From positions 3,520,001 to 3,584,000 of the forward strand of contig NZ_LR743507.1 of assembly GCF_902712855.1 (NCBI RefSeq): a stretch of 64,000 nt of DNA, written 5' to 3'. Below the pieces are notes generated by a model, which worked only from the letters and a program-made list of their open reading frames with translations, did no database searches and was not told the DNA's origin. The position numbers were made by a program, and so were the translations under genes. Below, in pieces: positions 16,002 to 24,723 of this stretch. Each line of letters opens with the position of its first letter. Within the stretch, counting starts at the first letter, position 1. Source of the stretch: Variovorax paradoxus (GTDB taxonomy: Bacteria > Pseudomonadota > Gammaproteobacteria > Burkholderiales > Burkholderiaceae_C).

Positions 16002-17042
16002 TCAGTCGAATTTGACACGTGGGTCCACCCATACGTAGCAGAGATCGGAAATCAGCTTGGTGACCAGACCGATCAGCGTGAAGAGATACAGAGTGCCCAG
16101 CACCACCGGGTAGTCGCGCCGGATCACGCTCTCGTAGCCCAGCAGTCCCAGGCCGTCGAGCGAAAACAGCGTCTCGATCAGCAGCGAACCTGCAAAGAAC
16201 GCGCCGATGAACGCCGACGGCAACCCCGTGATGATCGGAATCAGCGCATTGCGGAACACATGCTTCCAGAGCACCTGCTTCTCGCCCAGCCCCTTCGCGC
16301 GTGCCGTCAGCACGTACTGCTTTCGGATCTCCTCGAGGAAGGCATTCTTGGTGAGCATGGCCGTCACGGCGAAACTTCCCAACACCATTGCCGTCACGGG
16401 CAGGGTGATGTGCCAGAGATAGTCGACGATGCGCGCACCCCAGCCCAGATCGTCCCAGTTGGCCGAGGTCAGGCCGCGCAGCGGGAACCACTGCAGCTGA
16501 CCGCCGAACACGACGAGCAGCGCCACACCCAGCACGAACCCTGGAATGGCATAGCCGACGAGCACGATCAGCGTGCTGACCAGGTCGAAACGCGTGCCCG
16601 CCCGCACGGCTTTCGCCACGCCCAGCGGCACCGCCACGCCGTAGCTGATGAAGAAGGTCCACAACCCGAGGCTGATCGAGACCGGCAGCTTCTCGAGAAT
16701 CAGCGTCCACACGTCCTTGTTCTGGAAGAAGCTCTTGCCGAGGTCGAATCGGGCGAACTGGCCGAGCATCTGCAGCAGTCGTTCGTGAGGCGGCTTGTCG
16801 AAGCCGTAGAGCGCCTTGATCTGCTCCAGCCGCTTGGGATCGACGCCCTGGTTGCCCCGGTAGCTCCCGCCGCCCGACTCGAACCCGCCACCACCGCCGC
16901 CCCGCCCTGCCGTCTTGGCTTCGGCCAGGTACTGTTCCACCGGGCCGCCGGGCACGAACTGGATCACCAGGAAGGTCACCAGCAACACCCCGAGCAGGGT
17001 CGGAATGAACAACAACAGGCGCTTGAGGACATAGGCGAACAC
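16002..17042 (-). CDS. yejB: Peptide ABC transporter permease, YejB-like
   Basis: The 346-residue permease has an N-terminal helix (YVLKRLLLFIPTLLGVLLV) and FVPGGPVEQYLAE. A glycine-rich loop (residues about 46-62) follows, then five more helices with the EAA loop LTARAKGLGEKQVLWKHVFR. It pairs with YejE to form the membrane channel. The start is a GTG at 17042, supported by AAAGGAA 8-14 bases upstream and a 12-base gap from yejA. The poly-glycine insert is longer than I would expect from enterobacterial YejB and may be lineage-specific. Confidence 0.92.
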   Translation of the reverse strand: MFAYVLKRLLLFIPTLLGVLLVTFLVIQFVPGGPVEQYLAEAKTAGRGGGGGGFESGGGSYRGNQGVDPKRLEQIKALYGFDKPPHERLLQMLGQFARFDLGKSFFQNKDVWTLILEKLPVSISLGLWTFFISYGVAVPLGVAKAVRAGTRFDLVSTLIVLVGYAIPGFVLGVALLVVFGGQLQWFPLRGLTSANWDDLGWGARIVDYLWHITLPVTAMVLGSFAVTAMLTKNAFLEEIRKQYVLTARAKGLGEKQVLWKHVFRNALIPIITGLPSAFIGAFFAGSLLIETLFSLDGLGLLGYESVIRRDYPVVLGTLYLFTLIGLVTKLISDLCYVWVDPRVKFD

Positions 17043-17054
17043 GGCCGGGTTCCT

Positions 17055-18875
17055 TTACTTCTGATCCTGGCGTGGCGGCTTGGCCCACCACGTGCCCATG
17101 ACCCAGTCCTCGCCGTTGGAATAGGGCGGCATGGGCGACTTGAAGGCCAGGCGCCAGTCGTCGTAGACGATGCGGTGCGAGGTCAGCGTCCACTGGGGAA
17201 TCAGGTAGTGGCTGTGCATGATCACGCGATCGAGCGCGCGGCAGGCCGGCATCAGTTCGGCCTTCGTGTCGGCATCGACGATGTCCTTGAGCAGCGCATC
17301 GACCGCTGGCGTCGAAACGCCCATGTAGTTGCCCGAACTTTCCGTTTTGGCCGCCTTGCTCCCGAAGATCTCCAGCAGTTGCTGGCCTGGGTTGTTCGTG
17401 CCGGGGAAGTTGATGGTCGTGATGTCGAACTCGAACCGGTCGAGCCGCTCCTGGTAAAGCGCGAAATCGACGGTCGAGAAGTTCAGCGCGATGCCGAGCT
17501 TCTCCAGATTGCGTATCCACGGCGAAACGGTGCGCACCCCGCCTTCCTTGCTGTCGAGGTATTCCAGCGTCATGGGCTCGCCCTTGGCGTTTCGCAGCGC
17601 GCCGTCGCGGTATTCCCAGCCGGCCTGCTTCAGCAGGTCTCTCGCGCGGCGCAGGTTGTTGCGCAGCGACTGGCCCTCGCCTTCGGTGGTGGGCGGCGTG
17701 TACATCGGTCCGAAGCTCGCATCGGGAATCTTGCCGCGCCAGGGTTCGAGCAGCGCTTTTTCCTCCGGCGACGGGGAACCCTGCGCCTCGCAATCGGTGT
17801 TGCCGAACAGGTCCTTCACGCGCGGATAGCCGTTGTAGAACATCTGCCGGTTCATCCACTCGTAGTCGAGCGCCAGGCCCAGCGCCTCGCGCACGCGCGG
17901 ATCGCTGAGCTTGTCTCGGCGGCTGTTGATCACGAAGCTCTGGAAGCCCGCCGGCTTCCTGTGCGGAAACTCGTGCTTCACCAGTTCGCCGGAGGTGAAG
18001 CGCTTGCCATTCACCCGGCGTGCCCAGTCGCCGGCCGAATAGAAGCTCATCATGTCGAACTCGCCGGCCTTCAGGGCCTCGAGCCGGGCCGTGTTGTCCT
18101 TGTAGATCTTGATGGTGATGCGGTCGAAGTTGTGCGAACCGCGGTTCACCGGCAGGTCGCGCCCCCAATAGGCCGGGTCGCGTACGTAGGTGATGTCCTT
18201 GCCGAAGCGCACCGGGCCGATCTTGTAGGCGCCGCTGCCGATGGGAATGTCCATCACCACCTGGTCGAAGGGCTTGGCCTTGCCGTTCTCCACGCCCCAG
18301 GCGCGGCTGAAGACCGGGAGGCTGCCCACGATCAGGGGCAGCTCGCGGTTCACGGTCTTGAAGCGGAAGCGGATCGTGCGGGCGTCGAGCACGTCGGCGC
18401 CCTCGACCTCCTGCAACAGCGTCTTGTAGCCGGGCGAGGTGAAGGGACCGATGAGCGTGTCGTAGCTGTGCTTCACGTCGGCGGCCTCGACCGGCGTGCC
18501 GTTGTGGAACCGGGCTTCGGGCCGCAGCCGGAAAGTGACGCTGCGGCGGTCGGGCGCCACGGCGACGTCCTCGGCCAGCAAGCCATAGCCCGAGCCGGTC
18601 TCGTCCATCGACCCGGTCAGCAGCGTGTCGAACAGCAGGCTGTCGAGGTAGGCCGGCGCCGAGCCCTTGATGGTGAACGGGTTGTACTTGTCGAAGGTGG
18701 ACACCCGCAGGTTGCTCACCAGCCGCAGCTCGCCGCCCTTGGGCGCATCGGCGTTCACGTAGTCGAAGGCCTTGAATCCAGGGGCGTACTTCAGGTCGTC
18801 CCAGAGTGCATATCCATGCGCGGCCCACGCGGGAACCGCACACACCATCAACCACCAGACCCGGAGAAGCCGCAT
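17055..18875 (-). CDS. yejA: Periplasmic peptide-binding protein, YejA-like
   Basis: The 606-residue solute-binding protein has a signal peptide (MRLLRVWWLMVCAVPAWA) cut before about residue 19. The family opening HGYALWDDLKYAPGFKAFDY and the family-5 binding-protein core follow (ADAPKGGELRLVSN, SVTFRLRPEARFHNGTPVEA). YejA delivers peptides to YejBEF; in Escherichia coli the system imports microcin C. The ATG at 18875 gives a proper signal peptide; longer readings add an unlikely N-terminus. Its start is only 37 bases from the divergent fabI start, so the promoters must be packed into or beyond that gap. Confidence 0.94.
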   Translation of the reverse strand: MRLLRVWWLMVCAVPAWAAHGYALWDDLKYAPGFKAFDYVNADAPKGGELRLVSNLRVSTFDKYNPFTIKGSAPAYLDSLLFDTLLTGSMDETGSGYGLLAEDVAVAPDRRSVTFRLRPEARFHNGTPVEAADVKHSYDTLIGPFTSPGYKTLLQEVEGADVLDARTIRFRFKTVNRELPLIVGSLPVFSRAWGVENGKAKPFDQVVMDIPIGSGAYKIGPVRFGKDITYVRDPAYWGRDLPVNRGSHNFDRITIKIYKDNTARLEALKAGEFDMMSFYSAGDWARRVNGKRFTSGELVKHEFPHRKPAGFQSFVINSRRDKLSDPRVREALGLALDYEWMNRQMFYNGYPRVKDLFGNTDCEAQGSPSPEEKALLEPWRGKIPDASFGPMYTPPTTEGEGQSLRNNLRRARDLLKQAGWEYRDGALRNAKGEPMTLEYLDSKEGGVRTVSPWIRNLEKLGIALNFSTVDFALYQERLDRFEFDITTINFPGTNNPGQQLLEIFGSKAAKTESSGNYMGVSTPAVDALLKDIVDADTKAELMPACRALDRVIMHSHYLIPQWTLTSHRIVYDDWRLAFKSPMPPYSNGEDWVMGTWWAKPPRQDQK

Positions 18876-18912
18876 GCGAGAATTCTGCCCAAGATTTTCA
18901 CGAGGCAACTTC

Positions 18913-19695
18913 ATGGGCTTTCTTTCCGGCAAAAAACTGTTGATCACCGGCGTGTTGAGCAATCGCTCCATTGCTTATGGCATTGCCAAGGCATGTCACG
19001 AACAGGGCGCGGAACTCGCCTTCAGCTACGTCGGCGAGCGATTCAAGGACCGTATCACCGAATATGCCGCAGACTTCGGCTCCAAGCTGATTTTCGACTG
19101 CGACGTGGGCGACGACGCGCAGATCGACAAGCTCTTCGCCGACCTGGCGCAGACCTGGCCCAGGTTCGACGGCTTCGTGCACAGCATCGGCTTCGCGCCG
19201 CGCGAGTCGATCGCGGGCGACTTCCTCGACGGCCTCTCGCGCGAAGGCTTCAAGATCGCCCACGACATCAGCGCCTACAGCTTCCCGGCCATGGCCAAGG
19301 CGGCCCTGCCCTATCTCAACGACAAGGCGGCCCTGCTCACGCTGACCTACCTGGGCGCCGAGCGCGCGCTGCCCAACTACAACACCATGGGCCTGGCCAA
19401 GGCATCGCTCGAAGCCTCAGTGCGCTACACCGCATCGTCGCTCGGCCCGAAGGGCATGCGCGTGAACGGCATCAGTGCCGGCCCGATCAAGACGCTGGCA
19501 GCCAGCGGCATCAAGGGCTTCGGCAAGATGCTGGCCGCGGTGGCCGACGCCTCGCCGATCCGGCGCAACGTGACCATCGAGGAGGTGGGCAACGTGGCTG
19601 CCTTCCTGCTGAGCGACCTCGCCAGCGGCGTGACGGCAGAGATCACCTACGTGGACGGCGGCTTCAGCAACGTCGTCGGCGGGATGGCCGAGTAA
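18913..19695 (+). CDS. fabI: Enoyl-[acyl-carrier-protein] reductase (NADH) FabI
   Basis: The 260-residue enzyme catalyses the last reduction of each fatty-acid elongation cycle. The Rossmann opening is GFLSGKKLLITGVLSNRSIA. The catalytic tyrosines Y146 and Y156 and lysine K163 occupy the same numbers as in Escherichia coli FabI. The C-terminal ITYVDGGFSNVVG is typical. The ATG at 18913 is preceded by GAGG. It is the target of triclosan in relatives. It is divergent from yejA, and the DNA ligase gene follows on the same strand. Confidence 0.97.
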   Translation: MGFLSGKKLLITGVLSNRSIAYGIAKACHEQGAELAFSYVGERFKDRITEYAADFGSKLIFDCDVGDDAQIDKLFADLAQTWPRFDGFVHSIGFAPRESIAGDFLDGLSREGFKIAHDISAYSFPAMAKAALPYLNDKAALLTLTYLGAERALPNYNTMGLAKASLEASVRYTASSLGPKGMRVNGISAGPIKTLAASGIKGFGKMLAAVADASPIRRNVTIEEVGNVAAFLLSDLASGVTAEITYVDGGFSNVVGGMAE

Positions 19696-19779
19696 CCGCT
19701 CCCGCAATCGTCCGCCGCGGCCGTCGAACGGACGCCGTGCGGACACGCACAGCTACACAGCTACGCATTTCATAGCATC

Positions 19780-20622
19780 GTGCTGAGTCGACGCTCCCTC
19801 CTGCTGGCCGCCTTCGGCGTGATTGCGGCGCCTGCCGTGCTTGCGCGGGAACCCGCGCCGTCGCTGATGCTCGCCGACGTCTACCGGCAGGGCATGTCCC
19901 TGCATGACTACTGGGTCAGCGAGAAGTACGACGGCGTACGTGGCTACTGGGACGGCAGGCAGCTGTGGACGCGAGGCGGCGAGCGTGTGGTGGCGCCAGC
20001 CTGGTTCACCGCCCCGCTGCCCAAGCAGCCGCTGGACGGCGAACTGTGGGCGGGCCGCGGCCGGTTCGAACATGCAAGCTCGACGGTGCGCAGCCAGACG
20101 CCCAACGACATCGCATGGCACGAGATGCGCTTCATGGTGTTCGACATGCCCGCCCAGCGCGGCGACTTCACCACCCGGCTGGCCGCGCTGCGCAAGCTGC
20201 TGCCCATCACCGACGCACCCTGGGTGGTGCCGGTGCCGCAGCAGCGCGCGACGACACACGAGGAGCTGCAGACCCTGCTCGACAAGACGGTGAAGATGGG
20301 CGGCGAAGGCCTGATGCTTCACCGCGGCAGTTCGTCGTACAGCGCCGAACGCAACAGCGACCTGTTGAAGGTCAAGCCCTACGACGACGCCGAGGCCCGC
20401 GTGATCGAGCACGTGCCCGGCAAAGGCAAGCACAGCGCCCGGATGGGCGCGCTGGTGGTCGAGACGCCCGAGGGCAAGCGCTTCAAGCTCGGCACCGGCT
20501 TCACCGATGCCGAGCGCGAGCATCCGCCTGCCATCGGCAGCTGGGTGACCTACCGCTACAACGGCACCACGGCCAAGGGACTGCCGCGCTTCGCTCGTTT
20601 CATGCGGGTGCGCGAAGGCTGA
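19780..20622 (+). CDS. Exported minimal ATP-dependent DNA ligase (LigE type)
   Basis: This 280-residue protein has the adenylation-domain motifs of ATP-dependent DNA ligases. Motif I is EKYDGVRGYWDG with the nucleotidyl lysine at K49; DGELW, FMVFDMP (III), GGEGLMLH (IV) and LLKVKPY (V) follow, then an OB domain (about 200-280). It has no DNA-binding or zinc-finger domain. The N-terminus is a signal peptide with a twin-arginine-like SRRSLLL (3-9), a hydrophobic core and VLA before residue 23, so it is probably periplasmic. This fits the Lig E group known from Neisseria and Haemophilus, linked to extracellular or incoming DNA. The start is a GTG. Its stop codon is the loop of a perfect hairpin. 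Confidence 0.9.
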   Translation: MLSRRSLLLAAFGVIAAPAVLAREPAPSLMLADVYRQGMSLHDYWVSEKYDGVRGYWDGRQLWTRGGERVVAPAWFTAPLPKQPLDGELWAGRGRFEHASSTVRSQTPNDIAWHEMRFMVFDMPAQRGDFTTRLAALRKLLPITDAPWVVPVPQQRATTHEELQTLLDKTVKMGGEGLMLHRGSSSYSAERNSDLLKVKPYDDAEARVIEHVPGKGKHSARMGALVVETPEGKRFKLGTGFTDAEREHPPAIGSWVTYRYNGTTAKGLPRFARFMRVREG

Positions 20623-20632
20623 GCCTTCGCGC
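20610..20632. terminator. Perfect hairpin with the ligase stop codon as its loop
   Basis: GCGCGAAGGC (20610-20619) and GCCTTCGCGC (20623-20632) form a perfect 10-bp stem. The 3-base loop (20620-20622) is exactly the TGA stop of the ligase gene. It sits between two convergent genes whose stops are 21 bases apart and could act as a 3' end for both. No T-run follows. Confidence 0.6.
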
Positions 20633-20643
20633 CGTTGCGCTGG

Positions 20644-22953
20644 CTACGTGGTTTCCTTCACGCAGTCGGCGTAGTAGCGCTTCTTGCCCGTCTCGTCGAC
20701 GCGCGCCACCAGGCCGTGGATGTCCGTCTCGAAGCCCGGGCACTGCGTGTTGAACTCACGGGAGAACTTCAGGTAGTCGACGATTTTCTTGTTGAAGACC
20801 TCGCCCGGGATCAGCAACGGAATGCCCGGCGGGTACGGCGTGATCAGGCTGGTGGTGATGCGGCCTTCGAGCTCGTCGATCTCCACGCGCTCGGTCTTGC
20901 GGTGCGCGATGTGGGCGAACGCGTCGCTGGGCTTCATGGCCGGCGTCAGATCGCTCAGGTACATCTCGGTCGTGAGGCGGGCCACGTCGTAGCGCGCATA
21001 CAGCTGGTGGATGTGCTGGCACAGGTCGCGCAGGCCGAGGCGTTCGTAGCCGGGGTGCTGCTGGCAAAACTCGGGCAGGATGCGCCACATCGGCTGGTTG
21101 CGCGCGTAGTCGTCCTTGAACTGCTGCAGCGCCGTCAGCAGCGTGTTCCAGCGGCCCTTGGTGATGCCGATGGTGAACATGATGAAGAAGCTGTACAGGC
21201 CGGTCTTCTCCACGATGACGCCATGCTCGGCGAGAAACTTGGTCACCACGCTGGCCGGGATGCCGGTCTCGGCGAAGTTGCCCTCGAGGTCGAGGCCCGG
21301 CGTGACGATGGTCGACTTGATCGGGTCGAGCATGTTGAAGCCATCGGCCAGCTCGCCGAAGCCATGCCAGTTGCGCGGCGACTTCTTGCCGCCCTTGCCC
21401 GCCTTGGACTGGCCGTTCTTCTCGCCGTGCATGATCCAGTCTTCGGCTCGGCCAATGCCCTCGTCGACGAGCTTCTCCGGACCCCAGACCTTGAACCACC
21501 ACTCGTCCTTGCCGAACTCCTCCTCGACCTTGCGCATGGCGCGGCGGAAGTCGAGCGCTTCGAGGATGCTCTCCTCCACCAGCGCAGTGCCGCCGGGCGG
21601 CTCCATCATCGCGGCAGCCACGTCGCAACTGGCGATGATCGCGTACTGCGGGCTGGTCGACGAGTGCATCAGGTAGGCCTCGTTGAAGAGGTCCCGGTCG
21701 AGCTGGCGGTTCTGCGAGTCCTGCACCAGCACGTGGCTGGCCTGGCTGATGCCTGCGAGCAGCTTGTGCGTGGACTGCGTGGCGAACACCAGCGACTCCT
21801 TCGGACGCACGCGACGCTTGCCCATCGCGTGGTAGGCACCGTAGAACGGGTGGAAGGCCGCGTGCGGCAGCCATGCCTCGTCGAAATGCAGCGTGTCGAC
21901 GTAGCCGTCGAGCATGTTCTTGATGGTCTCGGTGTTGTAGATCACGCCGTCGTAGGTCGACTGCGTGAGCGTCATCACCCGCGGCTTGACCTTGTCGGCA
22001 TCGACATCGGCCAGCAGCGGGTTGGCCTTGATCTTGGCCTTGATGGCGCTCTGCTCGAATTCGCTCTTGGGAATCGGGCCGATGATGCCAAAGTGGTTGC
22101 GCGTGGGCTTCATGAACACCGGAATCGCGCCGGTCATGATGATCGCGTGCAGGATCGACTTGTGGCAGTTGCGGTCGACCACCACCACGTCGCCGGGCGC
22201 AACCGTGTGGTGCCACACCATCTTGTTGCTGGTGCTGGTGCCGTTCGTCACGAAGAAGCAGTGGTCGGCGTTGAAGATGCGCGCCGCGTTGCGCTCGCTG
22301 GCGGCGACGGGGCCGGTGTGGTCGAGCAGCTGTCCGAGCTCTTCGACGGCGTTGCAGACGTCGGCGCGCAGCATGTTCTCCCCGAAGAACTGGTGGAACA
22401 TCTGGCCAACCGGACTCTTCAGGAACGCCACGCCTCCCGAGTGACCCGGGCAGTGCCATGAGTACGAACCGTCTTCGGCGTAGTCGATCAGCGCCTTGAA
22501 GAACGGCGGCTGCACGCTTTCAAGGTAGCTCTTGGCTTCGCGGATGATGTGGCGCGCCACGAATTCGGGGGTGTCCTCGAACATGTGGATGAACCCGTGC
22601 AGCTCGCGCAGGATGTCGTTCGGGATGTGGCGCGAGGTCTTGGTCTCGCCGTAGATGTAGATCGGCACGTCTGCGTTCTTGCGACGCACCTCGCCGATGA
22701 AGTTGCGCAGGTTCAGCACCGCCGGATCGAGGTCGGGGCCGATGGAGAACTCCTCGTCGTCGATCGACAGGATGAAGGCGCTGGCGCGGCTTTGCTGCTG
22801 GGCGAACTGGCTCAGGTCGCCGTAGCTGGTGACGCCCAGCACCTCGAAGCCCTCCGTCTCGATGGCCTGCGCAAGCGCGCGGATGCCGAGGCCCGAAGTG
22901 TTCTCGGAGCGGAAGTCCTCGTCGATGATGACGATGGGAAAACGGAATTTCAT
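20644..22953 (-). CDS. PLP-dependent arginine/lysine/ornithine decarboxylase
   Basis: The 769-residue enzyme matches the inducible Orn/Lys/Arg decarboxylase family (710-760). A receiver-like wing domain comes first (1-about 130, opening FRFPIVIIDEDFRSENT). The aminotransferase-fold core contains SWHCPGHSGG, VTNGTSTSNKMV, and the PLP lysine in ATQSTHKLLAG (about K397). A C-terminal domain ends it. It decarboxylates a basic amino acid to a polyamine and CO2, in acid resistance or polyamine supply. The substrate cannot be fixed from sequence; arginine or lysine is likeliest. A lysine-rich insert (about 520-535, KAGKGGKK) is unusual. A GGAG supports the ATG at 22953. Confidence 0.93.
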   Translation of the reverse strand: MKFRFPIVIIDEDFRSENTSGLGIRALAQAIETEGFEVLGVTSYGDLSQFAQQQSRASAFILSIDDEEFSIGPDLDPAVLNLRNFIGEVRRKNADVPIYIYGETKTSRHIPNDILRELHGFIHMFEDTPEFVARHIIREAKSYLESVQPPFFKALIDYAEDGSYSWHCPGHSGGVAFLKSPVGQMFHQFFGENMLRADVCNAVEELGQLLDHTGPVAASERNAARIFNADHCFFVTNGTSTSNKMVWHHTVAPGDVVVVDRNCHKSILHAIIMTGAIPVFMKPTRNHFGIIGPIPKSEFEQSAIKAKIKANPLLADVDADKVKPRVMTLTQSTYDGVIYNTETIKNMLDGYVDTLHFDEAWLPHAAFHPFYGAYHAMGKRRVRPKESLVFATQSTHKLLAGISQASHVLVQDSQNRQLDRDLFNEAYLMHSSTSPQYAIIASCDVAAAMMEPPGGTALVEESILEALDFRRAMRKVEEEFGKDEWWFKVWGPEKLVDEGIGRAEDWIMHGEKNGQSKAGKGGKKSPRNWHGFGELADGFNMLDPIKSTIVTPGLDLEGNFAETGIPASVVTKFLAEHGVIVEKTGLYSFFIMFTIGITKGRWNTLLTALQQFKDDYARNQPMWRILPEFCQQHPGYERLGLRDLCQHIHQLYARYDVARLTTEMYLSDLTPAMKPSDAFAHIAHRKTERVEIDELEGRITTSLITPYPPGIPLLIPGEVFNKKIVDYLKFSREFNTQCPGFETDIHGLVARVDETGKKRYYADCVKETT

Positions 22954-23167
22954 GAGCAGGCTCCGAACAGGCTGGCAGGAAGACAGGGGCAATGAGCGAG
23001 GCGCGAAGTGTACGGAATTCGGATGACGGATTCGGTCAGCTTCGCGCAAGACATTCGAGCGGGTCGGGCAAGGACCCTGCGCTGACGCCAGTATCCCTAC
23101 GCAGGACAAGCGCTTGGCGTGCATGCATCAGAATGACGCGCATCGAACAAAGAAAAGAGGAGTTGTC

Positions 23168-23593
23168 ATGGCAAATTCCACTGTTTGGTGGCTAATTGCG
23201 GGGGGAGCCATCGTCATCGAGTTGTTGTCGGGCACGGTCTATCTGCTGCTGCTCGCCGCCGGCTTCGCGGCCGCTGCGATCTCCGCGCACCTAGGCTTCG
23301 GCACCGTCACGCAACTCATCGTGGCCGCCGTCATCGGCGTGGGGGCGGTGCTGGTCTGGTACTCGATCCAGCGCAAGCGCCCGCCAGCGCCACCCATCGA
23401 GGCCAATCGCGACGTGAACCTCGACATCGGCGAGTCGGTGCAAGTCGACGCCTGGAACCCCGACGGCACGGCCACCGTGCGCTACAGGGGAGCGCAATGG
23501 ACCGTGATCCAGCGCGCGGGCCGCACGCCGTCGACCGGCGAGCATCGCGTGGTCGAGGTGATCGGCAGCCGGCTGGTGGTCGACAAGGTTTAG
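23168..23593 (+). CDS. NfeD-family membrane protein
   Basis: The 141-residue protein has two or three hydrophobic segments in the first 70 residues (WWLIAGGAIVIELLSGTVYL opens it). A basic linker follows, then a small C-terminal beta-barrel (OB-like) domain containing VQVDAWNPDGTATVRYRGAQ. Short NfeD proteins pair with SPFH/stomatin proteins in membrane microdomains, and the next gene, 40 bases on, is exactly such a partner. The ATG at 23168 is chosen because AGAGGAG sits 6 bases before it; an in-frame ATG upstream at 23114 lacks this. Confidence 0.9.
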   Translation: MANSTVWWLIAGGAIVIELLSGTVYLLLLAAGFAAAAISAHLGFGTVTQLIVAAVIGVGAVLVWYSIQRKRPPAPPIEANRDVNLDIGESVQVDAWNPDGTATVRYRGAQWTVIQRAGRTPSTGEHRVVEVIGSRLVVDKV

Positions 23594-23633
23594 TCAGTCC
23601 GAAGAACACAGAACTTAGAGAAGGAAGCACACC

Positions 23634-24563
23634 ATGGAATTTTCGGTCCCCCTCATCATCCTGGTCATCGCGATCATCTTCATCAGCCAGTCGGTGAAGT
23701 TCGTGCCGCAGCAGAACGCCTGGGTGCGCGAGCGCCTGGGCAAATACCACGGCACCATGACCCCGGGGCCGAACTTCCTGATTCCGTTCATCGACCGGGT
23801 GGCCTACAAGCACAGCCTGAAGGAAATCCCGCTCGACGTGCCGAGCCAGATCTGCATCACGCGGGACAACACGCAGTTGCAGGTCGACGGCATCCTCTAC
23901 TTCCAGGTGACGGACCCGATGCGTGCGAGCTACGGCTCGTCGAACTACATCGTGGCGGTGACGCAACTCGCCCAGACCTCGCTGCGCAGCGTGATCGGCA
24001 AGCTCGAACTCGACAAGACCTTCGAAGAGCGCGACGTGATCAACGCGCAGGTGGTGGCGGCCATCGACGAAGCGGCGCTCAACTGGGGCGTGAAGGTGCT
24101 GCGCTACGAAATCAAGGACCTGACGCCGCCGAAGGAAATCCTGCTGGCCATGCAGGCGCAGATCACCGCCGAGCGCGGCAAGCGGGCGCTGATTGCGGCC
24201 TCGGAAGGCCGCCGGCAGGAGCAGATCAACATCGCCACCGGCGAGCGCGAGGCCTTCATTGCCCGCTCCGAAGGCGAGAAGCAGGCACAGATCAACAATG
24301 CGCAGGGCGAAGCTGCAGCCATCACCGCAGTGGCCACGGCCACGGCAGACGCGATCGAGCGCGTTGCTGCGGCCATCCGCCAGCCCGGCGGCGAGCAGGC
24401 CGTGCAACTCAAGGTGGCCGAACGCGCCGTGGATGCTTACGGCAAGGTGGCGGCCGATTCAAAGACCACGTTGATCGTTCCGAGCAACATGGGCGAAACC
24501 GCCGCACTCATCGCTTCGGCGATGCGCATGGTCCAGGCAGGAAAACCGTCGAATCCGAGCTGA
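23634..24563 (+). CDS. SPFH/stomatin-like membrane protease-associated protein (QmcA/paraslipin type)
   Basis: The 309-residue protein has one N-terminal membrane anchor (PLIILVIAIIFISQSVKFVP) and an SPFH domain (about 25-200) with VRERLGKYHGTMTPGPNFLI and ITRDNTQLQVDGILYFQV. An Ala/Glu-rich coiled coil follows (about 180-255, repeating EGRRQEQINIATGERE-like units). Such proteins form large oligomers that scaffold membrane domains or regulate FtsH. It is in an operon with the NfeD gene; GAAGGA precedes the ATG. The tRNA-Ser promoter begins within 10 bases of its stop. Confidence 0.93.
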   Translation: MEFSVPLIILVIAIIFISQSVKFVPQQNAWVRERLGKYHGTMTPGPNFLIPFIDRVAYKHSLKEIPLDVPSQICITRDNTQLQVDGILYFQVTDPMRASYGSSNYIVAVTQLAQTSLRSVIGKLELDKTFEERDVINAQVVAAIDEAALNWGVKVLRYEIKDLTPPKEILLAMQAQITAERGKRALIAASEGRRQEQINIATGEREAFIARSEGEKQAQINNAQGEAAAITAVATATADAIERVAAAIRQPGGEQAVQLKVAERAVDAYGKVAADSKTTLIVPSNMGETAALIASAMRMVQAGKPSNPS

Positions 24564-24572
24564 AGCCACTGC

Positions 24573-24578
24573 TATACT
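24573..24578 (+). promoter_or_regulatory. -10 element of the tRNA-Ser promoter
   Basis: TATACT at 24573-24578 is a near-consensus -10 hexamer placed 10 bases before the mature tRNA 5' end, the usual tRNA gene layout. Any -35 element would lie inside the last codons of the SPFH gene and is not obvious. Confidence 0.6.
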
Positions 24579-24588
24579 CGTGGGCTCA

Positions 24589-24679
24589 GGAGCGGTGGAT
24601 GAGCGGTTTAAGTCGCACGCCTGGAAAGCGTGTGAGGGTTAATAGCCCTCCGCGGGTTCGAATCCCGCCTGCTCCGCCA
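24589..24679 (+). tRNA. tRNA-Ser (anticodon GGA)
   Basis: The 91-base class II tRNA has a 7-bp acceptor stem (GGAGCGG with CTGCTCC), a D-arm, and the anticodon loop CTGGAAA with GGA at 24623-24625. A long variable arm is typical of serine tRNAs, and the T-loop GTTCGAATC and encoded CCA end are present. It reads UCC/UCU codons. Confidence 0.97.
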
Positions 24680-24723
24680 GAGATTGATTGTTCGTAACCG
24701 ATCGCGAACATGCTGACAGCAAG

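Noticed and set aside
15822..19775. A 1317-codon open frame on the plus strand across the yej operon
   Set aside because: It is antisense to five well-supported genes, is rich in Arg, His and Gln as GC-rich shadow frames are, and matches nothing. Part of its end only coincides with fabI in another frame.
24589..24679. tRNA-Ser as an island attachment site
   Set aside because: No copy of the tRNA 3' end is found downstream in the window, and no integrase gene follows.
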